47,936 nt of DNA, from assembly GCA_036488085.1 (NCBI GenBank), contig DASXHZ010000044.1:1-47936 (forward strand). Direction: 5' to 3'. The stretch comes from DASXHZ01 sp036488085 (GTDB taxonomy: Bacteria; Acidobacteriota; Thermoanaerobaculia; Gp7-AA8). Both the position numbers and the translations under genes were made by a program. Below the pieces are notes generated by a model. That model was not told where the DNA came from. It did not search any database and saw only the letters and a list, made by a program, of their open reading frames with translations. This document shows, one piece after another, positions 30,733 through 38,516 of the stretch (its first letter is position 1; each line of letters starts with the position of its first letter).

Positions 30733-32138
30733 TCGACCTCGCCTCCGAGCGCCTCGGCGGCGCCGTGCTCTACGCAACCGACGACTTCTTCGCGGAGAAG
30801 GAGAACCTCCTCAAACAGTCGAAGCCGGTGTGGAAGGAGCACGAGTACACCGACCGCGGGAAGTGGATGGACGGCTGGGAGTCACGCCGCAAGCGCACGC
30901 CGGGCCACGACCAAGCGATCATTCGCCTCGGCGTTCCGGGGGTCATTCGCGGCGTCGTCGTCGACACGAGTTTCTTTCGCGGCAATTTCCCATCGCACTG
31001 CTCGATCGAGGCGTGCTACGCGCGCTACGAGTCGCAGCCTGATGAGCTGACCGACTGGGTCGAGATCCTCCCGAAGTCGGAGCTCCGCGGCGACAGCGAG
31101 AACGAGTTCGCGATCGAGTCTCCGTTCGCCTTCACGCACCTTCGCTTTCACATCTACCCTGACGGCGGCGTGGCGCGGCTCCGCGTGCACGGCGAGGTCG
31201 TCCCGGAGTGGCGGCGCAGCGGCGGTCTGGCGAGTCCGATCGATCTCGCCGCCATCGAGCACGGCGGCGAAGTCCTCACCTGCAGCGACATGTTCTTCGG
31301 CCCGAAGCACAACCTGATCATGCCGGGGCGCGCGTTCAACATGAGCGACGGCTGGGAGACGCGGCGCCGCCGCGGGCCGGGTCACGACTGGGTCGTCGTG
31401 AAGCTGGCGGCCGAGGCGAATGTGCGGCGGATCGAGATCGACACGTCGCACTTCAAGGGGAACTATCCCGACACCTGCTCGATCGACGCATCTGCGGACA
31501 ATAACGAGTGGAGCGAGATCCTTCCGCGCACGAAGCTCCTGCCCGACACGCGCCACATCTTCGTCGACGAGCTCGCGCCGCACGACGCGACCCACGTGCG
31601 GCTGAACGTCTATCCCGACGGCGGCGTGGCCCGCATGCGCGTGTACGGCATCGCCACGGAGCGGGGGCGTATCGACATGGTGACGCGACGGATCAACACG
31701 CGCATCGATGACGCAGAGTTGCGCGCCTGCTGCGGATCGACCGAATGGGTGCGGCAAATGATGGCCGCACGTCCGATGGCGAACGCGTTCGAGACCGCCG
31801 CGGAGGTCTGGTCGTCGCTCGGTGAGAAAGAGTGGCTCGAAGCGTTTGCCGCACATCCGCGCATCGGCGAGCGGAAAGCGAGCGGCTGGGCTTCACAGGA
31901 GCAGAGCGGCGCGGCATCGGCTGCAAACGAGACTTTCGCCGCCCTCACGGACACGAATCGCGAATACGAAGAGAAGTTCGGCTTCATCTACATCGTTTGC
32001 GCTACCGGCAAATCGGCTGACGAGATGCTGAATATCGCGCGCGAGCGGCTCGCGAATGAGCGGGAGCAGGAGCTGCGCATCGCCGCCGACGAGCAGTTGA
32101 AGATCACGAAACTGCGGCTGATGAAGCTGGTGAGCTAG
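30711..32138 (+). CDS. Bifunctional allantoicase / OHCU decarboxylase fusion
   Basis: The product is 475 residues. Residues about 1-320 are allantoicase, built of two similar halves (GWESRRKRTPGHD and GWETRRRRGPGHD; HIYPDGGVARLRVHG and NVYPDGGVARMRVYG), which splits allantoate to ureidoglycolate and urea. Residues about 328-475 are UraD: AAHPRIGER carries the catalytic His (H382), and GFIYIVCATGKSADEML is the family core. UraD converts OHCU to S-allantoin. The two steps are not consecutive: allantoinase lies between them, so direct channelling would need AllB in a complex. ATG 30711 overlaps allB by 22 bp. The start matches the usual allantoicase N-terminus (DLASERLGG). Confidence 0.92.
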   Translation: MADFRELIDLASERLGGAVLYATDDFFAEKENLLKQSKPVWKEHEYTDRGKWMDGWESRRKRTPGHDQAIIRLGVPGVIRGVVVDTSFFRGNFPSHCSIEACYARYESQPDELTDWVEILPKSELRGDSENEFAIESPFAFTHLRFHIYPDGGVARLRVHGEVVPEWRRSGGLASPIDLAAIEHGGEVLTCSDMFFGPKHNLIMPGRAFNMSDGWETRRRRGPGHDWVVVKLAAEANVRRIEIDTSHFKGNYPDTCSIDASADNNEWSEILPRTKLLPDTRHIFVDELAPHDATHVRLNVYPDGGVARMRVYGIATERGRIDMVTRRINTRIDDAELRACCGSTEWVRQMMAARPMANAFETAAEVWSSLGEKEWLEAFAAHPRIGERKASGWASQEQSGAASAANETFAALTDTNREYEEKFGFIYIVCATGKSADEMLNIARERLANEREQELRIAADEQLKITKLRLMKLVS

Positions 32139-32161
32139 AGAGAGTCGTAGAATCGGGCTTC

Positions 32162-32542
32162 GTGAACCGTAGCGACCTGCATCGGTTATCTCGGCTGCGT
32201 CTCGCCGAGGCGCGCACCTTGCTCCGCGATAGAAAGTTTGATGGTGCTTATTACCTCGCGGGATACGCAGTGGAGTGCGCGTTGAAGGCGTGTATCGCTA
32301 AGCAAATCAAAAAGTTCGACTTCCCCGACAAGAAACTGATCGTGGATAGCCACACGCACAATTTGGAACAACTACTAAACGCCTCAGGATTGAAGCAATT
32401 GCACCAGCACGAACTCGCTACGAACGGAGATTTCGCGGTCAACTGGGCAGTCGTGAGAGACTGGTCGGAGAAAGCTAGGTACACCTTTGGTCGTTCAAGC
32501 GCGGAAGCTCACGATCTTTACTTGGCGATCACGGCACGATGA
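32162..32542 (+). CDS. HEPN-domain protein
   Basis: The product is 126 residues from GTG 32162. The HEPN core is clear: RLAEARTLLRDRKFDGAYYL then AGYAVECALKACIAKQI, giving the long antiparallel helices of the family. The catalytic RxxxxH motif of HEPN RNases is not evident, so RNase activity is uncertain. HEPN proteins often pair with a minimal nucleotidyltransferase, but the downstream gene does not look like one. Base composition is unlike its neighbours: hand counting two 60-base rows (32281-32400) gives about 43-45 % GC, whereas the purine genes around it are GC-rich. This indicates a recent insertion into the operon. The next gene overlaps by 4 bp. Confidence 0.8.
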   Translation: MNRSDLHRLSRLRLAEARTLLRDRKFDGAYYLAGYAVECALKACIAKQIKKFDFPDKKLIVDSHTHNLEQLLNASGLKQLHQHELATNGDFAVNWAVVRDWSEKARYTFGRSSAEAHDLYLAITAR

Positions 32543-32958
32543 CACGGGATACTTCAATGGCTGAAGAGACACTGGTGAAGGAAGCACTCACCGACGAGAT
32601 GATCGAGGCGGGAAAGACCGTTGTCGAGAATCTGGATCGCCGACGGTTCCTCATCGATGCCGCGCTGTGGTTCTATCTCACAGACCAGAACCAGTGGCGA
32701 TTGCTGCTCGCAAGTCCTGAAGTTCACCTCGAAGGGCCGAGAAAGGCCTACAAGCGCCTCCTGGAAGCACTGCGAAATGCTGCCGTACACGGTGTTTCGC
32801 TGCAGGACGTAGCCGTCATCGACACTCGCGATCCGCTTATCCAGATGTTACGAGTTGCCTTGCGGACCGATCGCCCTGTGAATGGAATACGCTTCTCACG
32901 AAATACCGTGAATGGCCAATTCATCGAGGATGCCTACATCTACCGAATGGCGGCTTAA
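32539..32958 (+). CDS. Unknown partner of the HEPN gene
   Basis: The product is 139 residues (ATG 32539, overlapping the HEPN stop; ATG 32557 is an alternative). It is not recognised. The middle has DRRRFLIDAALWFYLTDQNQ and LASPEVHLEGPRKAYKRLLEA, predicted alpha-helical, and the end is beta-like (NGIRFSRNTVNGQFIEDAYI). It lacks the GSxARG and DxD signatures of a nucleotidyltransferase antitoxin. Coupling to the HEPN gene suggests the two proteins work together. It separates alc/uraD from uraH. Confidence 0.65.
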   Translation: MTRDTSMAEETLVKEALTDEMIEAGKTVVENLDRRRFLIDAALWFYLTDQNQWRLLLASPEVHLEGPRKAYKRLLEALRNAAVHGVSLQDVAVIDTRDPLIQMLRVALRTDRPVNGIRFSRNTVNGQFIEDAYIYRMAA

Positions 32959-33044
32959 GCCAGCCATCAGCGGACGGGGTACCGCTGGTTTTGGCCCGCA
33001 GCTACCGCACTTCGTTGAACCCTAATTTTGAAAACCCGGGACTG

Positions 33045-33362
33045 ATGGGGATCTCAACGCACATTCTCGACACATCGCGCGGCCGGCCGGCGGCGGGAGT
33101 CCCGGTCACGCTCGAAATCGAGCGCGGAGGATGGGATGTCGTCGCGATGGGCCGCACCGACAACGACGGCCGGCTGCGCCTCGTCAACGACGCGCCGGAA
33201 CCCGGCACGTACCGCATCACCTTCGCCACCGGCGAATACTTCGGCGGCGAGACCTTCTTCCCGGAAGTCTCAATCGTCTTCAGCGTCAAGGACGCCGCGC
33301 AGCACCACCACGTGCCGCTGCTGGTCGCGCCGTACGGGTACTCGACGTACCGAGGCAGCTAG
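33045..33362 (+). CDS. uraH: 5-hydroxyisourate hydrolase (transthyretin-like)
   Basis: The product is 105 residues. It hydrolyses 5-hydroxyisourate to OHCU. The family marks are present: H6 in STHILDTSRGRPAAGV, an Arg in the RLRL segment (about 43-46), the HHHVPLLV segment (H87-H89), and the C-terminal YRGS signature. ATG 33045 gives the standard N-terminus, although the frame is open 54 bases upstream. Its stop shares the palindromic CTAG with the stop of the convergent lyase gene. It follows the HEPN pair by 86 bp. Confidence 0.93.
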   Translation: MGISTHILDTSRGRPAAGVPVTLEIERGGWDVVAMGRTDNDGRLRLVNDAPEPGTYRITFATGEYFGGETFFPEVSIVFSVKDAAQHHHVPLLVAPYGYSTYRGS

Positions 33363-34654
33363 GCCCGCCGTCCCTTCATGATCTTCACGAAGCTCCGGCT
33401 CCGCAGCTCGTCGAGCGTGAGGCCGGTGGCGAGCGCCTCCTCCTGCGTGAGGGCGCCGCAGTTCAGGCCGCGCAGGAAGTAGTTGAGAAGGCCCTGGCCG
33501 GTGGCGGCGTCGTCGAAGACGTCGCCGACGAGGGTGGCCTGTCCCGCCTTCTGGATGAAGTTGCGGAGGCGCTCCGTGGCGGCACCGAGCGACTCGAGGA
33601 AGAACGAGTAGACCGCGGCGTAGCGGGTCGGGAGCTGGGAGGGGTTGAGGTCCCAGCCCTGGTAGTAGGCGTTGATCAGCGAGTGGCGGATGTGCTCGAC
33701 GTGGAGGCGCCAGGCGGCGTGCACGGTCGCGCGGTCGCCGATCGGCATGATGTTGGTCGCGCCGTCGCTGAGCCAGATCCCGGTGCCGGCATAGGCGACC
33801 TGCATCATGTGGCGCGCGAAGTCGCACGCCGGGTGATCCATGCGCTGGTGCGCCGCGGTGATGTTGCAGCTCGCGGTGTAGTCGTACGTCCCGAAGTGCG
33901 CCGCGACGCAGCGTCCGCGCGCGGCGGCGAGGAAGAGCGGCAGGTTCGATACGCCGCTGCCATTCAGAATCGACTGCGTCGTCTCGATCATGAACTCGAA
34001 CTTCAGCGTTCCGGCGGCGAGACCGAGGCGCGGCTCGAGCATGTCGTACAGATCGGCGAGGAGCGTCACCTGCTCCGGAAGCTGGATCTTCGGAAGCGTG
34101 GCGACGAACCACGGCGGGAGCTTGCCGCCGGTCGCTTCGAGCAGCGTCGTAAGGAAGATGTCGAGCGTCCGGACGCCGCGGCGCATGAGTTCCTGCGAGA
34201 ACGGCTTGATACGGATTCCGATGAATGGCGGGAGCGTTTCGTTGTGCATCCCGGCCGCTACTTCGCGCGCGCAGCGGGCTGCGTCGTTGTCTTCCTCGTC
34301 GTCGGGACGGTTGCCGTAGCCATCCTCGAAGTCGATGCGGAAGTCCTCGACCGGCTCGCGTTTCAGCTTCTCGACGACGCGGGCGTAAACCGTCTCCTCG
34401 TCGCGCTCGAGTCCGATGGCGCGTGCGAACGTCATCGGATCGGGGCCATTCTTCTCGAGCGAACGCAGCGCGATCTCGCCGAGCTTCTTGGTCGTGTCGG
34501 ACCTGAAGAGTTGCGCGCCGCCGTACACCGTGTGCACCGGCTGTCGCGCCGCCGACTCGCCGGGAAAGCGCACCGCGAAATCCGCCAGAGCAGCCTCGAG
34601 AGAGGTCGCAGCGCGAGCGACTTCGCGCTCGTCGAGACTCGTTTTGAAGGACAT
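33359..34654 (-). CDS. CitE/malate-synthase-like lyase (DUF6986-type)
   Basis: The product is 431 residues. The N-terminal segment PVHTVYGGAQLFRSDTTKKL and the motif DFEDGYGNRP (108-117, acidic metal ligands) place it in the HpcH/HpaI/CitE aldolase and malate synthase superfamily. It resembles a family sometimes annotated as aldolase or phosphoenolpyruvate kinase (DUF6986, from memory). It is translationally coupled to puuD (TGATG overlap). Malate-synthase-like condensation of glyoxylate from allantoin would be a logical role, but no direct evidence exists here. Its stop shares CTAG with uraH. Confidence 0.8.
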   Translation of the reverse strand: MSFKTSLDEREVARAATSLEAALADFAVRFPGESAARQPVHTVYGGAQLFRSDTTKKLGEIALRSLEKNGPDPMTFARAIGLERDEETVYARVVEKLKREPVEDFRIDFEDGYGNRPDDEEDNDAARCAREVAAGMHNETLPPFIGIRIKPFSQELMRRGVRTLDIFLTTLLEATGGKLPPWFVATLPKIQLPEQVTLLADLYDMLEPRLGLAAGTLKFEFMIETTQSILNGSGVSNLPLFLAAARGRCVAAHFGTYDYTASCNITAAHQRMDHPACDFARHMMQVAYAGTGIWLSDGATNIMPIGDRATVHAAWRLHVEHIRHSLINAYYQGWDLNPSQLPTRYAAVYSFFLESLGAATERLRNFIQKAGQATLVGDVFDDAATGQGLLNYFLRGLNCGALTQEEALATGLTLDELRSRSFVKIMKGRRA

Positions 34655-35436
34655 CAGTGACTCCGAATGAAGTGTGCGGCGATCCAGCCGGCGATCACGA
34701 GGCCCGACAGGATCAGCCAGTTGTAGGCGTGGCCGTAAGTCGCGACCGGGAAGTGGTTGCTGAGCATGATGAAGACCACCGGCACGACCATGAACGTGTT
34801 GTGTTTCGAGCGGAACTTGGCGCGCTCGGCGAGACGCATGTCGGGCTGCTGGCCGGACTTCGTCGCCGCGATGAGCTGCCGCTGCGCCGGGAGTATGCGG
34901 ACCCAGACGTTCGCTGCCATCAGCGTCCCCATCATCGCGCCGGTCTGGAGATACGCGGCGCGGCCGGTGAAGACGGTGGTGTAGTAGTAGATCGCGCCGA
35001 CGAGCATCAGATACGACGCGATGATGCCGAACCACTCGTAGCGCGCGAAGATCGAGATCCAGAGAAGGTCGTAGATGAGCCACGCGACGACGAGTGCGGC
35101 GAGCGAGAGAAGAATCGCTTTCGTGTTGTGGCTCGCCGAGTCGGTCATCAGACCGCCGTGGTAGTAGACGAGGCCGAAGAGGAGCATGCCGCTGATCCAG
35201 GTCAGCGCCGCTTCCCACTTGAACCAGTGCAGCGTCTGCCCGTCGCGGAGCTCAGGGCCTTTCTGTTTGTCGACGATGTAGAAACCGCCGCTGTGCACCA
35301 TCCAGACGAGCTTCTCGTCGTGGAAGCGGCGATCGAGCCAAGTGAAAAAGTACGTCTGGCCGATCCACATGATCGCGGCGAAGACGTGGAACCATCGAAA
35401 GCCGAGGTTGAGCCACTCAGTGAGTTGGTAGGACAA
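34654..35436 (-). CDS. puuD: PuuD-type membrane urate oxidase (urate hydroxylase), without cytochrome c domain
   Basis: The product is about 260 residues with around eight membrane segments. RWFHVFAAIMWIGQTYFFTW, MVHSGGFYIVDKQK and ARYEWFG resemble the DUF989 membrane half of PuuD, which oxidises urate to 5-hydroxyisourate at the inner membrane. The characterised PuuD has a C-terminal cytochrome c domain; this protein ends at AGWIAAHFIRSH with no CxxCH. No soluble uricase is in the window, and the rest of the urate path is present, so it is the best candidate for the step. The start is TTG 35436; no ATG fits the frame. It is divergent from the YfiT-like gene and coupled to the CitE-like lyase. 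Confidence 0.85.
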   Translation of the reverse strand: MSYQLTEWLNLGFRWFHVFAAIMWIGQTYFFTWLDRRFHDEKLVWMVHSGGFYIVDKQKGPELRDGQTLHWFKWEAALTWISGMLLFGLVYYHGGLMTDSASHNTKAILLSLAALVVAWLIYDLLWISIFARYEWFGIIASYLMLVGAIYYYTTVFTGRAAYLQTGAMMGTLMAANVWVRILPAQRQLIAATKSGQQPDMRLAERAKFRSKHNTFMVVPVVFIMLSNHFPVATYGHAYNWLILSGLVIAGWIAAHFIRSH

Positions 35437-35463
35437 GCGTGCGCGAGTGTAGCATCGCGGATC

Positions 35464-35991
35464 ATGAGCGCTGATCCTCGCTATCCCGTCGGTCCTTTCG
35501 CGCCGAAGCCGAGCCTCACTCGGGTCGAACGGCATGCGCTTCTCGACGATATCGACGCCTGTCCCGCGAAGTTGCGCGCGGCGGTCGAAGCGCTCAGCGA
35601 GTCGCAGCTCGACACTCCGTATCGCGACGGCGGATGGACGTTACGCCAGGTCGTGCACCACGTCCCCGACTCTCACATGAACGCCTTCATTCGGCTGAAG
35701 CTGGCGTTGACGGAAGATACTCCGACCATCCGTCCGTACGACGAGGCAGAGTGGGCGAAGCTCAACGACGTCCGCGACACTCCGATCGAGACGTCGCTTA
35801 CGCTTCTCCAGACCCTTCACCAACGCTGGATGACGCTCTGGCGCGCGATGTCGGACGACGACTTCAAACGCCGCCTCGTACATCCGGACCACGGCGAGAA
35901 GGACATCGACTGGCTACTCCAGATGTACGGCTGGCACTCGCGCCATCACGTCGCGCACATCACGTCGTTGCGCGAGCGGAACGGTTGGTGA
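35464..35991 (+). CDS. YfiT/DinB-like metal-dependent thiol transferase
   Basis: The product is 175 residues. The sequence GWTLRQVVHHVPDSHMNAF and the C-terminal GWHSRHHVAHI give the three His metal ligands (about H66, H158 and H162) of YfiT-type (bacillithiol S-transferase-like) DinB proteins. YPVGPF at the N-terminus is also family-typical. The thiol cofactor and physiological substrate are unknown. ATG 35464 is divergent from puuD by 27 bp and its stop lies 3 bp from the convergent tatA stop. Confidence 0.85.
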   Translation: MSADPRYPVGPFAPKPSLTRVERHALLDDIDACPAKLRAAVEALSESQLDTPYRDGGWTLRQVVHHVPDSHMNAFIRLKLALTEDTPTIRPYDEAEWAKLNDVRDTPIETSLTLLQTLHQRWMTLWRAMSDDDFKRRLVHPDHGEKDIDWLLQMYGWHSRHHVAHITSLRERNGW

Positions 35992-35994
35992 TTC

Positions 35995-36177
35995 TTACGA
36001 CTCGATCTTCTTCGGCTCGTCGGGCAACGGCTCAGGCGCCGGCTTGAAAGCATCGCGGAATCCGCGAATGCCTTCGCCGAGTCCCTTGCCGAGCTCCGGC
36101 AGGCGTTTCGGCCCGAGAAAGATCATCGCGATGATGGCGACGAGAAGAAGATGCGTTGGCTGGAACAGCTCACCCAT
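35995..36177 (-). CDS. tatA: Twin-arginine translocase subunit TatA/E
   Basis: The product is 60 residues. A single N-terminal membrane helix (about 5-20, PTHLLLVAIIAMIFLGP) is followed by the diagnostic amphipathic helix KRLPELGKGLGEGIRGFRDAF and an acidic Pro-rich tail. It would form the pore ring for folded-protein export by the Tat system. No tatB or tatC is seen in the window. Confidence 0.93.
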   Translation of the reverse strand: MGELFQPTHLLLVAIIAMIFLGPKRLPELGKGLGEGIRGFRDAFKPAPEPLPDEPKKIES

Positions 36178-36225
36178 GGGTCTAACCTCGGTTTTTGGAT
36201 TCGGGCCTGACGGAATAGTAACAGC

Positions 36226-36744
36226 TCACTTCCTCGCGTACCTTCCCACGAGCTTCGCCTCTGCAACCGCGTGCTTGGGGATCTCCTCCGAGCTCGCGAT
36301 CTGCGGTGCGTCGAGCGCATAGAGCGTGAAGACGTAGTGGTGCTCGCCGGACGGCGGACAAGGCGCGCCCCATCCCGCCTTCCCGTATCCATTCTTCCCT
36401 TCGCTCGCACCCGCGGGCGTCAACCCCTCGGCTACGGTCGTCGTTGTGGGCGCGATGTTCCAGACGAGCCAGTGCGTGAACGTTCCGCCCGGCGCGTCGG
36501 GATCGTCGACCATCAACGCCAGCGACTTCGCGGACGCCGGCGCTCCGCTGATCCTCAGCGGCGGCGAGACCGCGTGGCCTCCTCCGCTGCAGCCGTACTT
36601 CGCCGGGATCTCGCCGTTGTTCGCAAACGCCGGACTCGCAAGCGTCATCCCCATCGACGGTTTGGCGGCAACGTCGCCCGAACGTTTACACGCCATCGCA
36701 AAAAGGATGACGGGCAGAACCGCGAAGAGGACTTTGGAGCGCAT
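36226..36744 (-). CDS. YbhB/YbcL-family (PEBP-like) lipoprotein
   Basis: The product is 172 residues. A lipoprotein signal peptide ends in LFAMAC (lipobox Cys 19). The body is the phosphatidylethanolamine-binding-protein fold: the motif LMVDDPDAPGGTFTHWLVWNI is diagnostic. Bacterial family members have unknown function, and a ligand-binding or inhibitor role is only inferred from eukaryotic relatives. ATG 36744 is divergent from xdhC with 21 bp between starts, so both promoters overlap. Confidence 0.9.
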   Translation of the reverse strand: MRSKVLFAVLPVILFAMACKRSGDVAAKPSMGMTLASPAFANNGEIPAKYGCSGGGHAVSPPLRISGAPASAKSLALMVDDPDAPGGTFTHWLVWNIAPTTTTVAEGLTPAGASEGKNGYGKAGWGAPCPPSGEHHYVFTLYALDAPQIASSEEIPKHAVAEAKLVGRYARK

Positions 36745-36765
36745 ACCCGAAGCTACAATCGAGCC

Positions 36766-37575
36766 ATGCCGACGTTCTTCGAGGCGTTGAACGAGTATCT
36801 CGCCGGCGGCACGCCGGTCGTCACGATCACCGTTGTCGAGACGCAGGGCAGCGCCCCGCAGGACCGCGGCGCGAAAGCGATCGTCACGGCGGACGGCCTC
36901 CGACATGGGACCGTCGGCGGCGGCAAAGTCGAGACGAAAGCGATCGCGGAGGCCCAGGCGATTCTGCGCGGCGAGACGAGCGAACAGACGAAGTTCGTCT
37001 CGTGGAACCTCAACAAGGACGTCGGGATGACCTGCGGCGGCATCGTGAAGCTCTACTTCGAGGCGCTGAACGTCGGACGCTGGAACATCGTCCTCTTCGG
37101 CGCAGGACACGTAGCGCAGGCGCTCGCGACGCTGCTCGTCCACCTCGATTGCCACCTCACCGTCATCGATCCGCGGCCGGAATGGCTGGAGCGACTGCCG
37201 TCACCCAGGCTGACCGCCGTTCAGTCGAGCGACATGCCGTCGCTCGTGAAGACACTTCCCGACGACGCGTACGTCGTGCTGATGACGATGGGCCACACGA
37301 CCGACAAGCCGATCCTCATCGAGATCCTTCGCACCCGGAACTTCCCGTACGTCGGCGCGATCGGCAGCCACTCCAAAGCGATCATCCTGAGACGCGACAT
37401 CGCGGAAGCGGGCCTCGCCGAGGAGAAGCAGCACGCCTTCCATTGCCCGATCGGACTCGACATCGGAACGAACCATCCATTCGAGATCGCGGTGAGCGTG
37501 GCGGCGCAGTTGATTCAGGAGAGAGACCGGTTGCGAGGTTACGTGGTTTCGAGGTCTACCCCCGCAACCTCGTAA
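36766..37575 (+). CDS. xdhC: Xanthine dehydrogenase accessory factor XdhC
   Basis: The product is 269 residues. It binds the molybdenum cofactor, helps its sulfuration and inserts it into XdhB. The N-terminal XdhC/CoxI domain shows VETQGSAPQDRGAKAIV, GTVGGGKVE and VGMTCGG (C90); the C-terminal Rossmann domain has VLFGAGHVAQAL (109-120) and YVGAIGSHSKA. The last dozen residues (about GYVVSRSTPATS) are encoded by the first copy of a tandem repeat, so the C-terminus has probably been replaced or extended by it. It lies about 7 kb from xdhB. Confidence 0.92.
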   Translation: MPTFFEALNEYLAGGTPVVTITVVETQGSAPQDRGAKAIVTADGLRHGTVGGGKVETKAIAEAQAILRGETSEQTKFVSWNLNKDVGMTCGGIVKLYFEALNVGRWNIVLFGAGHVAQALATLLVHLDCHLTVIDPRPEWLERLPSPRLTAVQSSDMPSLVKTLPDDAYVVLMTMGHTTDKPILIEILRTRNFPYVGAIGSHSKAIILRRDIAEAGLAEEKQHAFHCPIGLDIGTNHPFEIAVSVAAQLIQERDRLRGYVVSRSTPATS

Positions 37576-37769
37576 CCTCGTAACACCGTAACACCGCAAC
37601 CCCGTAACCGAGAGAGACCGGTTGCGAGGTTACGTGGTTTCGAGGTCTACCCCCGTAACCTCGTAACCCCGTAACCTCGTAACCTCGTAACCGAGAGAGA
37701 CCGGTTGCGAGGTTACGTGGTTTCGAGGTCTAACCCCGCAACCCCGCAACCCCGCAACCTCGTAACCTA
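37519..37769. repeat. Three tandem copies of an 80-91 bp repeat with a nested 9-bp array
   Basis: Copies begin at 37519, 37610 and 37693, each starting GAGAGAGACCGGTTGCGAGG and ending in a run of CCTCGTAAC-like 9-mers. The 5' part (GGTTGCGAGGTTACG) is complementary to the 9-mer run (CGTAACCTCGCAACC-like), so each copy can fold into a hairpin. Copy lengths are 91, 83 and about 77 bp. The first copy covers the end and stop codon of xdhC; the third abuts the end of the ribbon-helix-helix gene. Confidence 0.8.
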
Positions 37770-37943
37770 CCTACGCTTCTTCCCCTGCTTGACGCTCCGC
37801 GCCAGCGCATCCATGTTCATCGCCTCGGTGACCAGCGCGCGGACCGTTTCGGAAAGGTTCTTCTTGCCCTTCAGCCACGCGACCTGATCCGGCGTGAGCC
37901 ACACCGCGACCCGCTCGGTTTTCGCGTCCTTTTTCGTCGCCAT
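37767..37943 (-). CDS. Small ribbon-helix-helix (CopG-like) protein
   Basis: The product is 58 residues and very basic. VAVWLTPDQVAWLKGKKNLSETVRALVTEAMN has the strand-helix-helix pattern of the ribbon-helix-helix fold (SETVRALV being the family helix). It probably binds DNA as a dimer. Without an adjacent toxin a simple regulator or orphan antitoxin is possible. ATG 37943 is divergent from the receiver gene, 17 bp apart. Confidence 0.75.
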   Translation of the reverse strand: MATKKDAKTERVAVWLTPDQVAWLKGKKNLSETVRALVTEAMNMDALARSVKQGKKRR

Positions 37944-37960
37944 ATGGCGAATTCTATGCA

Positions 37961-38356
37961 ATGCCGACCGGCCACGTTCTCGTAGTCGAAGACGACGACA
38001 CAATCCGGCGCCTCCTGATGGAATACCTGAAGCAGCAGGCGCTGCTGACGGTCGAAGGAGCGCGCGACGGCATCGAGGCGCTGCATCTCGTGTCGCAAAA
38101 ACACTACGCCGTCGTCATCCTCGACCTCGTCATGCCGAAGATGAGCGGCGTCGACTTCCTCGACTCACTCACCGCCATGATGAAAGACCCGTCCATCCAG
38201 ACGCTGGCCGAGGCGCCGGCGGTCATCGTGGTGACTGCGACTCCGGCGGGCGACATCCCGACGGACGCCCTCGAGCAGCGCTCGGCGCTGGTGAAGGTCG
38301 TGATGCGGAAGCCGGTCGATATCGAGCGGCTTGTCGAAATCATCGAATCCTTGTAG
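37961..38356 (+). CDS. Single-domain response regulator (receiver only)
   Basis: The product is 131 residues. The acidic cluster E10/D11/D12, phospho-acceptor D55 (VVILDLVMPKMSG), T92 and K117 (MRKPVD) are all present. There is no output domain, so it acts through protein interaction or as a phosphate relay. No kinase is adjacent. A terminator follows at 38457. Confidence 0.9.
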   Translation: MPTGHVLVVEDDDTIRRLLMEYLKQQALLTVEGARDGIEALHLVSQKHYAVVILDLVMPKMSGVDFLDSLTAMMKDPSIQTLAEAPAVIVVTATPAGDIPTDALEQRSALVKVVMRKPVDIERLVEIIESL

Positions 38357-38456
38357 CAGGGGGTGGCACTTTTGCGTGTCGCGTCACTCTAACCACGGGG
38401 ACGAGGTTTAGTCGCCTCCGTACGTTTCGGCACGTTCCGGCGGTGACGACCCCTGG

Positions 38457-38492
38457 CGTGGCGGGAGCAGCAGCTCTCGCCACGTCTTTTTG
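38457..38492 (+). terminator. Intrinsic terminator after the receiver gene
   Basis: A 12-bp stem (CGTGGCGGGAGC with GCTCTCGCCACG, one G-T pair) and 4-nt loop are followed by TCTTTTTG. It lies about 100 bp after the receiver stop and 25 bp before the GH57 start, insulating the two. Confidence 0.85.
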
Positions 38493-38516
38493 TCTTTGCG
38501 CTACGATGCCGCCCCC

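Noticed and set aside
37519..37769. CRISPR array
   Set aside because: Copies are 77-91 bp with nested 9-mers and no unique spacers of constant size; no cas genes are present.
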